Positions 6,979 to 16,415 are shown, numbered from the stretch's first letter. The stretch is 64,000 nt of DNA from Candidatus Binatia bacterium (GCA_029248525.1 JAQWJE010000052.1:83865-147864); one strand, 5' to 3'. Made by a program: numbers and translations. Notes: generated by a model not told the origin, from the letters alone.

Positions 6979-8708
6979 GATATGATTTGCTCATTACCAA
7001 TGGATTGGTAGTTGACGGAACCGGTTTGCCGCGTCGCCGTGCCGATGTCGCGATTCGCGATGGCAAAATTGCCGGGATCGGTCAGTTCGACGAGTCGCTC
7101 GCCGACAAGGTGATGGATGCCAAAGGCAGGATAGTCGCGCCGGGCATCATCGACCCGCACACCCATTATGACCCGCAGCTCACCTTTGATCCCTACGCGA
7201 CGTCGTCCTGTTACCATGGGGTGACGACCGTCCTCGCGGGGAACTGCGGTTTCTCGATCGCGCCGGTCAAGGCCGAGGATCGCGGCTTCATGTCGCAGAT
7301 CTTTACGCGGGTCGAGGATATGGCCCCGGGTGCTCTGGAAGGAATTCCATGGAATTTCGAGAGCTTTCCGGAATTCCTGAAGAGTCGCGAGGGCCACCTC
7401 GGGGTCAATGCTGCTTTCTATGTGGGGCATTGCAACGTCCGTCGCTGGGTGATGGGCGAGGACAGCAATGCTCGGGAAGCAACGCCGCAAGAAATTGCCG
7501 ATATGCGCGTTTTGGTTCGTGAGGCGATGGAAGCCGGTGCGGCGGGGTTGTCCTCGACGCATGCCCCGACACACCTGGATGCCGCAGATCGCCCCGTACC
7601 CAGTCGGATGGCTTCCAAGGATGAACTGCAGGCTCTCGTCAACGAAGTTGGACTTTGTAATCGCGGTTCGATCTCTTATTTGCCGTATAGCTCGATCGGT
7701 GGACTGGACGAGGCCGATGGGGACTATCTGATCGACCTCGCCTTGAGCAGTCGCCTGCCGGTGATCATTCAGGGGTTGGGCGCCCGCAGCAAGGTGGATG
7801 CACCGACAGCGACGTGGGAGAACTCTCGAAAGTATCTGGAGAGCGCGCGGCACCAGGGGGCCGGCGTCTATTCGATGCTGATGGCGCGTCCCTTTAACCG
7901 TCGATTCAGTTTTGCCGAGGGAACCGGCCTTTACGATGGTGTGCCCGCTCTGGCACGGTTGTTCGGAGAAGCGGATACCGTGGCGGCACGCACGGCCATG
8001 TTGCGAGATCCCGAATACCGGGAGACGATCCGCGAGGCCGTGGAAAATCCGAACGCGGATCCGGATAAAGGCTCCACGTTACCACCGCCACATTTCGATG
8101 CAGTGCATATTTATGCTGCTGCGACGCCTGAGAATCAGGAATTGATCGGACGTTCACTGGCCGAGATCGCCCGGGAAAAAGGCATCAAGCCGATGGACCT
8201 GATGGCCGACGTGGCGTTGTCGGAAGACCTCGCCATCGAATTTATCTGGCGGACCGAAACCGAGGAGTGGAAAGACGGCACTCATGTCGCTTCCATGCAC
8301 CCGAATATGATTATCGGGACATCCGACGGCGGTGCGCATCTGGGGCGGGATGACGGCGCTGAATTCACCTCCTATTTCCTGCAATATTGGGTGCGGGAGT
8401 GGGGTAAATGGGAGCTGGAGGAGGCCATTCGGCAACTGACGCAGCAGCCGGCGGCGCTGCTCGGATTGACCGGCCGCGGAATGCTTTTGCCGGGCTACGC
8501 GGCTGATATCATGATCTTTGACCCTGACCGGATCGGTCCGGGGAAAAAAGAATTCGTGAATGATTTCCCCAACGGAGTTGGTCGCTGGTCGAGCCGTCCC
8601 GAAGGGGTTCATGCGACGATCGTCAATGGCGTGCCCATCGTTATCGATGGGGAACTGGTCGAGGGATGCGGTTACCCCGGACACGTCGCTAGTCCGGCCA
8701 CGGCCTGA
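6975..8708 (+). CDS. N-acyl-D-amino-acid deacylase/D-aminoacylase-family amidohydrolase
   Basis: A 577-residue metal-dependent amidohydrolase. The N-terminus LLITNGLVVDGTGLPRRRADVAIRDGKI and the metal motif DPHTHYDPQL (HxH) are typical of the D-aminoacylase branch. Further motifs include GNCGFSIAP, AGAAGLSSTHAPTH and, near the C-terminus, GTSDGGAHLGRDD with the catalytic Asp, followed by TQQPAALLGLTGRG and a composite beta-domain. Members hydrolyse N-acyl-D-amino acids or related cyclic amides; the actual substrate is unknown. It is coupled to the upstream MarR regulator by ATGA overlap and followed after 95 bases by a second amidohydrolase. Confidence 0.85.
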   Translation: MRYDLLITNGLVVDGTGLPRRRADVAIRDGKIAGIGQFDESLADKVMDAKGRIVAPGIIDPHTHYDPQLTFDPYATSSCYHGVTTVLAGNCGFSIAPVKAEDRGFMSQIFTRVEDMAPGALEGIPWNFESFPEFLKSREGHLGVNAAFYVGHCNVRRWVMGEDSNAREATPQEIADMRVLVREAMEAGAAGLSSTHAPTHLDAADRPVPSRMASKDELQALVNEVGLCNRGSISYLPYSSIGGLDEADGDYLIDLALSSRLPVIIQGLGARSKVDAPTATWENSRKYLESARHQGAGVYSMLMARPFNRRFSFAEGTGLYDGVPALARLFGEADTVAARTAMLRDPEYRETIREAVENPNADPDKGSTLPPPHFDAVHIYAAATPENQELIGRSLAEIAREKGIKPMDLMADVALSEDLAIEFIWRTETEEWKDGTHVASMHPNMIIGTSDGGAHLGRDDGAEFTSYFLQYWVREWGKWELEEAIRQLTQQPAALLGLTGRGMLLPGYAADIMIFDPDRIGPGKKEFVNDFPNGVGRWSSRPEGVHATIVNGVPIVIDGELVEGCGYPGHVASPATA

Positions 8709-8803
8709 AAATAAACGATGTGGTCCTTCCGAGGACGGAGTGGGGAGCCCCCCGCAGAGTGTCGACGGAGAGTCGATACGGTGAGATTTGAGGAGTGTGA
8801 GCA

Positions 8804-10027
8804 ATGAGTACTGTGACGCCAGAAGAGCATGAACTGCCTGATATCATTTCGGTCGATGATCACGTGATGGAACCCAAGACTCTATGGCAGGACCAGTTGC
8901 CGCCGAGTATGCGGGCGGCAGGGCCTCGCGTATCAAGGGAAAAAGTCAAACTTGATTTTGTTGGCGGCCATTACGGGTTGGAGCGTAATGCCGACGACGG
9001 AGATTGGTGCGATGTCTGGCTCTTCGAGGATCTGGCGACGCCGACCGGCCTGCTGCACGCACCGGCGGGGATCCCGCGCAGCGAGCAGCGCAACGTGCCG
9101 GCGATTTACGAAGATCTTCGTCTCGGGACATACGACCGGGATGCTCGCCTGGAAGATATGACCCTGAACCATGTGGACGTGGCGATCAACTTCCCGAATA
9201 TATTCCCGCGCTTCGCAGGCCAGGGTTTTGCCGAACGCGCCGACAAGGAACTCGGCCTTCTATGTTTGCAGATCTACAATGATTGGATGATTGACGACTG
9301 GTGTGGTGGGGCGGCCAAGGGACGTCTGATTCCCCTGACGCTGGTGCCCCTCTGGGATCCGCAGCTGGCGGCAGCGGAAGTGCGACGCTGTGCGGCCAAG
9401 GGCAGCCACGCGATTGCCTTCAGCGAAAACCCGTCCAAGCTCGGATTCCCGAGTCTCTATACAGGGGAGTGGGATGTCCTCTGGGAGGCTTGCCAGGAGA
9501 CCGAGACGACAGTCTCGATGCATATCGGATCGTCGTCCTCGATGCCCAGCACCTCGCCGGACGCGCCTCTCGCGACGAGTATGTGCCTCTACGCACAGAA
9601 TGCTCAGGCCTCGTTGGCTGACTGGATCTTCTCGCAGACCTTGACGCGTTTCCCGAAGATCAAGATTTCCTATGCGGAAAGTCAGGCGGGATGGGTCCCC
9701 TTCCAGCTCGAGCGGATGGATGCGGTTTGGCGCGACGGCGTGGGTGGTGTGGAATTCCCGGTCGCCCCGAGCGAGCAAGTCAAAGGACGTGTCTGGTCGT
9801 GTATCTTTGATGATCTGACGGGACTCAAGAATCGGGATGAGATCGGCATCGATATGATCGTATTCGAGACAGACTATCCACATTCGGATGGGACGTTCCC
9901 CGACTCACGGAGGATTGCGCGAGATCTGTTCGCGCAGGCCGGCATGAATGCCGAGGAGTGCCAGAAGGTCCTGCGCAGCAATGCAATCGAATGCTACGGG
10001 CTGGACCGTTTCGGCGTAAAACCCTGA
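8804..10027 (+). CDS. Amidohydrolase_2-family metal-dependent hydrolase
   Basis: A 407-residue protein of the amidohydrolase_2 (ACMSD-like) group. The N-terminal IISVDDHVMEPKTLWQDQLP holds the first metal motif (DxH), MHIGSSSSMPSTSPD the middle His, and FETDYPHSDGTFPDSR the late Asp/His region. Such enzymes decarboxylate or hydrolyse ring-derived carboxylates and are common in aromatic and xenobiotic catabolism. A good ribosome site (AGGAG, spacing eight) precedes the ATG. It lies downstream of the D-aminoacylase-like gene and probably shares its transcript. The substrate is not known. Confidence 0.85.
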   Translation: MSTVTPEEHELPDIISVDDHVMEPKTLWQDQLPPSMRAAGPRVSREKVKLDFVGGHYGLERNADDGDWCDVWLFEDLATPTGLLHAPAGIPRSEQRNVPAIYEDLRLGTYDRDARLEDMTLNHVDVAINFPNIFPRFAGQGFAERADKELGLLCLQIYNDWMIDDWCGGAAKGRLIPLTLVPLWDPQLAAAEVRRCAAKGSHAIAFSENPSKLGFPSLYTGEWDVLWEACQETETTVSMHIGSSSSMPSTSPDAPLATSMCLYAQNAQASLADWIFSQTLTRFPKIKISYAESQAGWVPFQLERMDAVWRDGVGGVEFPVAPSEQVKGRVWSCIFDDLTGLKNRDEIGIDMIVFETDYPHSDGTFPDSRRIARDLFAQAGMNAEECQKVLRSNAIECYGLDRFGVKP

Positions 10028-10138
10028 GCGTTTGCGCGACCGGGGCGCTCTCGTTTGGCACGATCCAATCGAGAGCCGCCCCTCTTTGCGCGTTTGGGAT
10101 TGCGGTTTGGTTGGAGGCTGGGTAAGACGCGCCCTCCG

Positions 10139-10786
10139 ATGGGTTTTCTCTCTGCAAGTTCTACAATCGTTCGGCTGCACGCCGCTCCTCCCGCAAAGGT
10201 CGACCGTGAGACGGTTCTTGCCGGAGTCTCGCGCCGCGCATTCCGTGAAGAATCCGATACAGGTCTCCCACACGAGGAGGTCTTTGGCTGGGTCGATATC
10301 CATGACCCCATGGAGACCCGATTCGACACAACGGACCTGTTTTTTCAGCAATATCTCCTGCTCGGGTTCCGTTATGACCGGCGCACGATCCCGACCAAGC
10401 TCGCGTGGATGGAGCGCCGGCAGGCGGAGCGAGAGCGCCGGGAAAAAGACGGTCTCGATCGACTCTCATTGTCGATCCGGAGAGAAATTCGAGACGAGGT
10501 GGATGCGCGCTTGCTCCAGAAAGCTCTCCCGACGCCTCGGCTCTTTGAATGCGCATGGAATCTCGATACCGGAGTGATTTATTTCACCACCCGCACAGGA
10601 CCGGTCATGGAAGCTTTTTCGACGACTTTCCGGGAAACCTTCGGTCTCACGCCGACTCCGATGATTCCCTACCTCACCGCGGAGCATATCGGGCTCGATG
10701 CGTCCGTTCTGGCAAGTTTCCGCGCGAGTGCCGAGACGGAATTGACCGGAAACCAGGCTGGGGCCGACGCAGGAGAAGATTCATGA
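10139..10786 (+). CDS. RdgC-like recombination-associated protein
   Basis: A 215-residue protein when started at the ATG at 10139, which opens MGFLSASSTIVRLHA; an upstream extension to 10055 is basic and unlike the family. The RdgC hallmark is the run RRTIPTKLAWMERRQAERE followed by a charged helix (KDGLDRLSLSIRREIRDEV) and a C-terminal domain with LDTGVIYFTTRTGPVMEAF and PMIPYL, matching the RKIPxxxV...LP...D...L order in RdgC. RdgC forms a ring on DNA and limits RecA-mediated exchange. At 215 residues it is shorter than the roughly 300-residue E. coli protein. Its stop overlaps the next start (ATGA). Confidence 0.65.
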   Translation: MGFLSASSTIVRLHAAPPAKVDRETVLAGVSRRAFREESDTGLPHEEVFGWVDIHDPMETRFDTTDLFFQQYLLLGFRYDRRTIPTKLAWMERRQAERERREKDGLDRLSLSIRREIRDEVDARLLQKALPTPRLFECAWNLDTGVIYFTTRTGPVMEAFSTTFRETFGLTPTPMIPYLTAEHIGLDASVLASFRASAETELTGNQAGADAGEDS

Positions 10787-11331
10787 AAGAGGAATTTCTT
10801 GCGGTCGTGGAGACCAAGCGCCATCTCGGGCGGGAGTTCCTCACCTGGCTGGTCCACCGGATCGAGGAGGAGGGAACCAAGCTTGATGTCGACGGGGAAG
10901 TTATCGAAATCACGCTGGGCGATCGCGTTCTTCTGGCGGGTGGCGGCGAGAGTCCTGCTCGACTCACCATCTTCGACGAGGGAGACCTCCGGTTGGAACT
11001 TGGGGCAGGTTTGCAGCGAGGCAAGCTGATCGACCGCGCGCAATTGGCGGTTGCCCGCGGGGAGCGTCGCTTCGAGCTGACTTTCGATGGGGGCCTCTTT
11101 ACGTTTGATGCGCTGCGCCCCCCGAAGCTTGGTCCCCGCGATGACTCGTTAAAAGACGACCCCCGTGCGGCTCAGGAAAACGATCTTTTTTTGCGGCTCG
11201 CCGATATCGATGAGGTTGCCGGTGTTTTTGACCGCCTCTTTGCGGAGTTCGCCCGGCTGCGGGTGTCGCCCGCGTGGGGTGAGGCTGCGTTGCCGGAACT
11301 GCGCCGGTGGGTGGCTGAACTGGGCGTGTGA
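10783..11331 (+). CDS. Hypothetical protein coupled to the RdgC-like gene
   Basis: A 182-residue soluble, acidic protein that I do not recognise at domain level. It starts at 10783, where ATGA overlaps the end of the RdgC-like gene. The sequence begins MKEEFLAVVETKRHLGREFLTW and has two beta-rich stretches (VIEITLGDRVLLAGG, FELTFDGGLFTFDALRPP). The tail DEVAGVFDRLFAEFARLR is a predicted helix. No signal peptide or membrane segment is seen. The tight coupling suggests it works with the RdgC-like protein, perhaps as a second subunit replacing part of the shortened RdgC. Confidence 0.65.
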   Translation: MKEEFLAVVETKRHLGREFLTWLVHRIEEEGTKLDVDGEVIEITLGDRVLLAGGGESPARLTIFDEGDLRLELGAGLQRGKLIDRAQLAVARGERRFELTFDGGLFTFDALRPPKLGPRDDSLKDDPRAAQENDLFLRLADIDEVAGVFDRLFAEFARLRVSPAWGEAALPELRRWVAELGV

Positions 11332-11335
11332 TGCC

Positions 11336-11974
11336 ATGAAGCATTCGCGGCTTTCGGGTGGCGTTATGGCGCTGTGCTCGGCCTTGGCAAGCCTGCTCGT
11401 GCTCGGTTGCGCCGGTGCTCCGCCGCGAGAGCCGAAAGACGTATGCGCCATTTTTCGGGAACGCCCGGATTGGTACGAAGCTGCGCGAGACTCCTATCGG
11501 AAGTGGGGTGTTTCGGTGCCCCTCCAGATGGCGGTGATCCAGAGGGAGTCGTCGTTTCGCTCGGATGCACGTCCGCCCCGTAAATGGTTTTTGGGGTTCA
11601 TTCCGGGCCCTCGTGCCTCGACCGCCTACGGATACGGGCAGGTTCTCGATGGCACCTGGGATCGCTACCAGAGGGCGACGGGCAATGGTGGTGGCGATCG
11701 CAATGACTTCGAGGACGTGACCGATTTTATCGGTTGGTATGGCAGCGTCGGGCAGGCAGGTCATGGGATTTCCGCGCGCAGCCCGGAAGCTTTTTATGCC
11801 TCCTACCATGTCGGCCACGCCGGCTATAAGCGAGGCCTGCACCGGAATAATGCGACCGCCCAGCGAGCGATTCGCGATGTTCGTCGTCTCTCCGGAATCT
11901 ATGCCGACCAATACAAGCGTTGCCGCGTCGAACTCGACGAACTGATCGACAGCCCCTGGTGGTGGCCCTTCTAG
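11336..11974 (+). CDS. Lytic transglycosylase-like lipoprotein
   Basis: A 212-residue protein with a lipoprotein signal ending in VLGC (Cys25), so it is anchored to a membrane in the envelope. The catalytic-domain motifs are AVIQRESSFRSDA, in which Glu of the ES pair is the expected general acid, and AYGYGQVLDGTWDRY, matching the GLMQ/xxxxxW region of goose-type and Slt-like lytic transglycosylases. It would cleave peptidoglycan glycan strands to anhydromuropeptides. The start at 11336 is four bases past the preceding stop. It ends four bases from the end of the convergent P450 gene. Confidence 0.8.
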   Translation: MKHSRLSGGVMALCSALASLLVLGCAGAPPREPKDVCAIFRERPDWYEAARDSYRKWGVSVPLQMAVIQRESSFRSDARPPRKWFLGFIPGPRASTAYGYGQVLDGTWDRYQRATGNGGGDRNDFEDVTDFIGWYGSVGQAGHGISARSPEAFYASYHVGHAGYKRGLHRNNATAQRAIRDVRRLSGIYADQYKRCRVELDELIDSPWWWPF

Positions 11975-11978
11975 GTTC

Positions 11979-13181
11979 TCACGCCAACTCGACCGGCATA
12001 TGCTCGATGCCGGTGATGAAATTGGAATTCCTCCAGGGGAGTTCGGCATCCGGGACCAGATTCAGCTGAGGTGCGCGGCGCAGGACTTCTTCGAACATGA
12101 CGCGGATCTCCAATCGGGCGAGGCTGGCCCCGAGACAGAAGTGAGCGCCATAACCGCCGAAGGCGAGATGGTCGTTCGGCTTCCGCGTGACATCAAAGTC
12201 GAACGGATTGTCGAAAACTTCTTCGTCGCGGTTCGCGGATGGGTAGAGCAGCATGACCTTCTCGCCCTTGCGAATGGTCTCGCCGCGCAGCACCGTATCC
12301 TCGGTCGCGGTTCGTGCCATATTCTTGATTGGCGTAACCCAGCGCAGCATTTCTTCGACCGCGGTCGGGATCTTTGAAGGATCGTCGGCCAGCAGCGCGC
12401 GCTGTTCCGGGTGCAAGAGCAGCTGGTGCATCCCGCCGGTAATGACGTGCCGCGTGGTCTCGTCCCCGCCCACCAGAATGAGCAGGGTTTCGTGCAGCAG
12501 GGCCTCAGCGTCAAGACCTTCGCCGTTGAGACGACCATGCACGAGAATGCTGATCAGATCATCCTGCTCGGGTTTGCTGCGTCGATCCGCAACGGTTTTC
12601 TCGTTGAAGGACTGAAACTCGGCGAATGAGATCGCGGCTCGCTCCAGTACTTCCGGCGGTGCGGTGAACGAAGTCCCTGTCACCATATCGTCCGACCAGC
12701 GCAGGAGCATGTCACGGTCTTCGGGTTCGACGCCGAGCATATCGCCGATCATGATCATGGGGAGTGGGGCGGCGACATCCATTACGAAATCACAGCTTCC
12801 CTCGTTGCGGACCTTGACGAGCGCACGATCGACGAGGTCCGCACAGATTTCCCGAACCTTGTCTTCATGGTTGGCAATGCGCCGAGGCGTAAAGCCCTTG
12901 TTCACGAGCGCACGCCGCTGGCGATGTTCCGGGTCGTCCATATTGATCATCGATGGCAGTGGCGGGGAGTCGGGCCGCATCCCATCGCTGTTGCCAAAGA
13001 TTTTGGGACTCTTGGAGATGTTCTGGACATCCTCATGTTTGCTGATGCCCCAGAGCTGACTGGCCTCATCCCAGAAGACCGGCGCTTCTTTGCGCATCCA
13101 CGTCAGGTGAGGGTGGGGGTCGTTGGCCCAGAAGAGGCCGTCGAGCATATGGATGGATTCGTTTTTTGGGTGGTTTGGCAC
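11979..13181 (-). CDS. Cytochrome P450
   Basis: A 400-residue soluble bacterial-type P450. The I-helix oxygen-activation motif is GGDETTRH, the ExxR pair is in EVFDNPFDFDVTR and earlier helices, and the haem loop FGGYGAHFCLGASLARLE contains the axial Cys about 50 residues from the end. It should hydroxylate a hydrophobic substrate with electrons from a ferredoxin; no ferredoxin or reductase gene is adjacent. CYP families close to steroid and terpene hydroxylases share this layout but the substrate cannot be assigned. It follows the DUF3604 gene on the same strand after 26 bases, so co-transcription is likely. Confidence 0.92.
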   Translation of the reverse strand: MPNHPKNESIHMLDGLFWANDPHPHLTWMRKEAPVFWDEASQLWGISKHEDVQNISKSPKIFGNSDGMRPDSPPLPSMINMDDPEHRQRRALVNKGFTPRRIANHEDKVREICADLVDRALVKVRNEGSCDFVMDVAAPLPMIMIGDMLGVEPEDRDMLLRWSDDMVTGTSFTAPPEVLERAAISFAEFQSFNEKTVADRRSKPEQDDLISILVHGRLNGEGLDAEALLHETLLILVGGDETTRHVITGGMHQLLLHPEQRALLADDPSKIPTAVEEMLRWVTPIKNMARTATEDTVLRGETIRKGEKVMLLYPSANRDEEVFDNPFDFDVTRKPNDHLAFGGYGAHFCLGASLARLEIRVMFEEVLRRAPQLNLVPDAELPWRNSNFITGIEHMPVELA

Positions 13182-13207
13182 GGCGCGGGTCCTTCTTCCT
13201 GTGATTG

Positions 13208-15109
13208 TCAGCTGTTGCTGGTGGGTTTATACCAGACCGGGGAAGTATACGCGCGCTCCTGCAGCCACCATGGGTAGCGTTGCTCCGGCGCGTCGACGCC
13301 GAGAGCGATAAAGTCGAACATCGAGTGTCGTGGCGTCGGGATTTCGAGGACGCGCACGTAATAGAAGGCTTTCTGGGTGGGGTCGAAATCCGGATCGGTC
13401 CAGGTGGCTTCAAGTTCGGGCGCACCGATCTCGTTGCTGTATGTGCCGCGTTTCGGGTCGACGGTATTTCCCACCGGAGGGAGTTCGCCCGCCGCATCAA
13501 GTTCTCGATCCCCTGACCAGGCGATGTCGTAAATACGTTCATGAGCTTCGCCACCCGCGGTCCAACCCTTGATGATCTGCACGCGATCGAGGTTGGCACT
13601 TTTGGGGTCCTTGAGCACGTGGACGGCAAAGCGCGGTTGGGCCCCGGTTGGGGCATCATGGAGTTCGCCGCCCATGGGGACCGAGAGGCTGTCGGGGATG
13701 GCTTCTGCGTGGACCTCCGCGTTCTCGTTTACCGCGCCCGCGGTCGTTGACCAGTCGGCCTGCAGGCGGACGACCATTCGCGGCCCGGTGGTCGCATAGA
13801 CCTCCCGCCGGCGGAACGCTTCCAGAATCGCGGTGCGACTATTATCCTCGGCCCAAACGGCAGCGAGTCCGGCTGCGGACATGACCCAGCCATTTGGTCC
13901 GGGCGTGCCGTCCGGGCCTCCTCGGGTGCTCCATCCCGAGTCCTTTGTCTCTGGTGTGGAGTCACGGGCCATTTTGCCCCAGAAATTCGGTTCCTCGGCA
14001 GAGGAGACGCCGGAATGGGAGTCCGTCGAGCCGATGACGCCGAATTGATAGGGATTGAAGCCGATCTTTTCCTCGATCATCAGGCCTCGCTTCAAGGCGC
14101 TCCGAATATAGTCGCCCTTATGGGCTTTGTAGGGCGGCGGGTTCTGCTGGATATAATGAGGATAGGTCTCGAAGTCGGCGAATGGATCCTCTGGCGACAG
14201 GTTGGAATGGGTTTCCGAGTCGCCCTTGATTTGGGTGATCTCGACAACGGGTTCGTGGCGCAGGCGTTTCTCGGCCAGTTCCCGGGTATAGGCGCCGGAC
14301 TTCAGCATGGTGTCGCCGAACATATAGCCCTTGGAAATATTGGAATTGTGAGGGATCGCGACAAACTCCGCGCCGGTCGCCGCGTTGGTTTCGTCAAGAA
14401 AGGTCCAGAGGTCTTCGGCATACATGCTTTGGCCGGAGCTGAAGGGAAGAAACTTCGCCGCCACTGACGCATCCACGTCGGTAAACACAACGCGATGCAG
14501 GTTGGCCCCCGCGGGAATCGAGCTCCACTCCCACCCGATCAAAGTCGTGAAGGTGCCGGGGTCATTGTGCCGATCAGCGGTGGCGATCGCGTCGAGCCAG
14601 GTGTTGCGGACAATCAAGGCGCCGTTGGGAACAGGCGGAATTTGCTGCTCCTTGGCGGCCTCTTCCACATTTTGGGTATCCGGGAGGAAGGAGGCGAAGG
14701 TCTCCATGCCGGTATCGTCTTCAATCACCCCGCGGATCCACCACTCGCCGATATAGGCAGTGATCTTGTCGACGACGCCGAGGCCTTCGGTGGGCGTTCC
14801 CTTCTCCACGATGGTTCGAATCACACCGAGGAGTTCGGCATGGTCAGCGATGACCAGAAAGTCCAGCGGCGTCTGAATCTGGACGCGTGCCCGGTGGTAG
14901 GGATGAATGACGGGAAGTCCTTTGGCGAAGTTATAGGCCGTCTCGGGATCGGCGGTATTATTGCGGTTCAGATAGGCGTCAAACGAGTTGGCGGTATGAA
15001 GGTGGGTGTCACCCCATAGAAGTTTCTTTTCCTCGGCCCTGGCGCTCGGAGAAAGCATGAAAATTGCTGCGAGCAGCAGCATTCCGCAATAGAAATTTTT
15101 ACGACTCAT
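13208..15109 (-). CDS. DUF3604 domain-containing exported protein
   Basis: A 633-residue protein with a signal peptide ending ARA-EE around residue 25. The mature part starts KLLWGDTHLHTANSFDAYL, a PHP-like metal motif, and continues with VIADHAELLGV, IPHNSNISKG and GSTDSHSGVSSAEEPN, all typical of DUF3604 proteins, which resemble PHP phosphoesterases. The biochemical function of the family is not established. It lies in the periplasm or outside the cell. The P450 gene follows 26 bases downstream, and this pairing may reflect a shared catabolic task. Confidence 0.85.
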   Translation of the reverse strand: MSRKNFYCGMLLLAAIFMLSPSARAEEKKLLWGDTHLHTANSFDAYLNRNNTADPETAYNFAKGLPVIHPYHRARVQIQTPLDFLVIADHAELLGVIRTIVEKGTPTEGLGVVDKITAYIGEWWIRGVIEDDTGMETFASFLPDTQNVEEAAKEQQIPPVPNGALIVRNTWLDAIATADRHNDPGTFTTLIGWEWSSIPAGANLHRVVFTDVDASVAAKFLPFSSGQSMYAEDLWTFLDETNAATGAEFVAIPHNSNISKGYMFGDTMLKSGAYTRELAEKRLRHEPVVEITQIKGDSETHSNLSPEDPFADFETYPHYIQQNPPPYKAHKGDYIRSALKRGLMIEEKIGFNPYQFGVIGSTDSHSGVSSAEEPNFWGKMARDSTPETKDSGWSTRGGPDGTPGPNGWVMSAAGLAAVWAEDNSRTAILEAFRRREVYATTGPRMVVRLQADWSTTAGAVNENAEVHAEAIPDSLSVPMGGELHDAPTGAQPRFAVHVLKDPKSANLDRVQIIKGWTAGGEAHERIYDIAWSGDRELDAAGELPPVGNTVDPKRGTYSNEIGAPELEATWTDPDFDPTQKAFYYVRVLEIPTPRHSMFDFIALGVDAPEQRYPWWLQERAYTSPVWYKPTSNS

Positions 15110-15250
15110 CCTTCGTGTTTCATCGAACTCTGGCCGGAAAGTAAATCCCCAGCCTCGATCTTGATGAAATTGGCCTTGAACAGGGCTGGAATCGACGCCC
15201 CGCAGCGCTCCGGGGTGAAGTCACGGCCCTCCGTCCGTTAGAGTAAGGAA

Positions 15251-16171
15251 ATGACAAGGCGATATACGGTTGTGGGCACGGGCGCCCTCGGGGGCTATTA
15301 CGGAGCGCGCCTTCATCACGCCGGCCTGGCAGTGCGCTTTCTGCTGAATTCCGACTACGAATACGTGCGCGAGCGAGGTTTGCGGGTCGAGTCGCCAGAG
15401 GGCGATTTTTCCATTCCTCGGCCGGAGGCTTTTGGGTCGGCATTGGAACTGCCCCAGACCGATGTGGTGCTGCTCTGTCTCAAGACGACGGGTAACGATC
15501 AGTTGGTCGATCTCCTGCCTCCGGCGGTGGGCTCGGGGGCGGCTGTCGTGGTCATGCAGAACGGTCTCGGCGTGGAGGCCGAGGTCGCGGCGCTGGTGCC
15601 GGGCAATCCGGTCCTCGGGGGCTTGTCGTTTCTGTGTTCCAATAAAATAGGCCCCGGACATATCCGCCACATCGATTATGGCCAAGTTCGGTTCGGCGCA
15701 TTTTCTACCACGGGTGCTTCGGCCGGAGTGACGGCTGAAATGAAGGCGATCGGCGCTGACTTCGAGGCGGCAGGAATTCCTGTTGTCCTGGAGGAAGATC
15801 TGAATACCGCCCGATGGAAGAAGCTCGTCTGGAATATTCCTTATAACGGGCTCTGTACCGCGTTCGATTTGCCTACCGACGGCATCATGGGGCGTCCTGA
15901 CCTCGCCGACGAAGTTGCCGTTTTGATGGCCGAAGTTCTTCGGGCGGCGGAGGCCTGCGGGGCCGAGATCGCGCCTGAATTCGCGGCGAGCATGCGCGCG
16001 GATACCATCCGGATGGGAGCCTACTTGCCCAGCATGCTGATCGACCGTCGTGAGAGCCGGCCTCTCGAACTCGAGGCGATCTACCGACGGCCCCTGGCTG
16101 CGGCTCGGCAAGCAGGCGTAGCATGCCCCCGGATCGAAGCGCTGGCGACTCGCCTGCAAGACCTGGTTTAG
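15251..16171 (+). CDS. Ketopantoate reductase family protein (PanE/ApbA-like)
   Basis: A 306-residue NADP-binding oxidoreductase. The Rossmann motif is VVGTGALGGYYGARL, followed by VVLLCLKTTGN and VMQNGLGVEAE; the C-terminal helical domain contains RWKKLVWNIPYNGLCT with the catalytic Lys, and the region near the end (PSMLIDRRESRPLELEAI) matches the PanE SMxQDxxxGRxTEId motif. PanE reduces 2-dehydropantoate to pantoate for CoA synthesis; paralogs reduce other 2-oxo acids, so identity as the pantothenate enzyme is likely but not certain. It is divergent from the DUF3604 gene. Confidence 0.82.
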   Translation: MTRRYTVVGTGALGGYYGARLHHAGLAVRFLLNSDYEYVRERGLRVESPEGDFSIPRPEAFGSALELPQTDVVLLCLKTTGNDQLVDLLPPAVGSGAAVVVMQNGLGVEAEVAALVPGNPVLGGLSFLCSNKIGPGHIRHIDYGQVRFGAFSTTGASAGVTAEMKAIGADFEAAGIPVVLEEDLNTARWKKLVWNIPYNGLCTAFDLPTDGIMGRPDLADEVAVLMAEVLRAAEACGAEIAPEFAASMRADTIRMGAYLPSMLIDRRESRPLELEAIYRRPLAAARQAGVACPRIEALATRLQDLV

Positions 16172-16300
16172 GAGGCGTTGCTGGCCCCGGAGGTTACCGG
16201 AGATTGACGGTGAGGTGCGGGTGCGCTTCGCGTAGAGGTTGAAGCAGGGGCTACCCGTTGGTAGATCCAACCATTGCGGCTCTTTTTGGGGCCGTTTTCC

Positions 16301-16373
16301 GGGGCAGTAGCTCAGTTGGGAGAGCACCACGTTCGCAACGTGGGGGTCGTGGGTTCAAATCCCATCTGCTCCA
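16301..16373 (+). tRNA. tRNA-Ala (anticodon CGC)
   Basis: All four arms fold: acceptor GGGGCAG/CTGCTCC, D-stem GCTC/GAGC, anticodon stem CCACG/CGTGG around loop TTCGCAA, and T-stem GTGGG/CCCAT around TTCAAAT. The anticodon at 16334-16336 is CGC, reading GCG. The G3:U70 wobble pair in the acceptor stem is the alanine identity element. The discriminator is A and CCA is not encoded. Confidence 0.95.
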
Positions 16374-16381
16374 TTCGGGAA

Positions 16382-16415
16382 AGCGGAAGGCGCCTTTGGC
16401 GTCTTCCGCTTTTTT
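16382..16415 (+). terminator. Intrinsic terminator after tRNA-Ala
   Basis: A 13-bp stem (16382-16394 with 16398-16410, one G-T pair) closes a TTT loop and is followed directly by a run of T to 16415. It lies nine bases after the tRNA and ends about 40 bases before the acyl-CoA synthetase start. Confidence 0.9.

Noticed and set aside
8523..8542. A site resembling the shc operator (ctgaccggatcggtccgggg)
   Set aside because: It lies inside the amidohydrolase coding sequence, encodes ordinary residues, and differs from the 19-mer by inserted bases.
16204..16267. Possible promoter for tRNA-Ala (TTGAAG-17-TAGATC and a TTGACG further upstream)
   Set aside because: Box matches are weak (four and three of six) in GC-rich DNA and cannot be told from chance.
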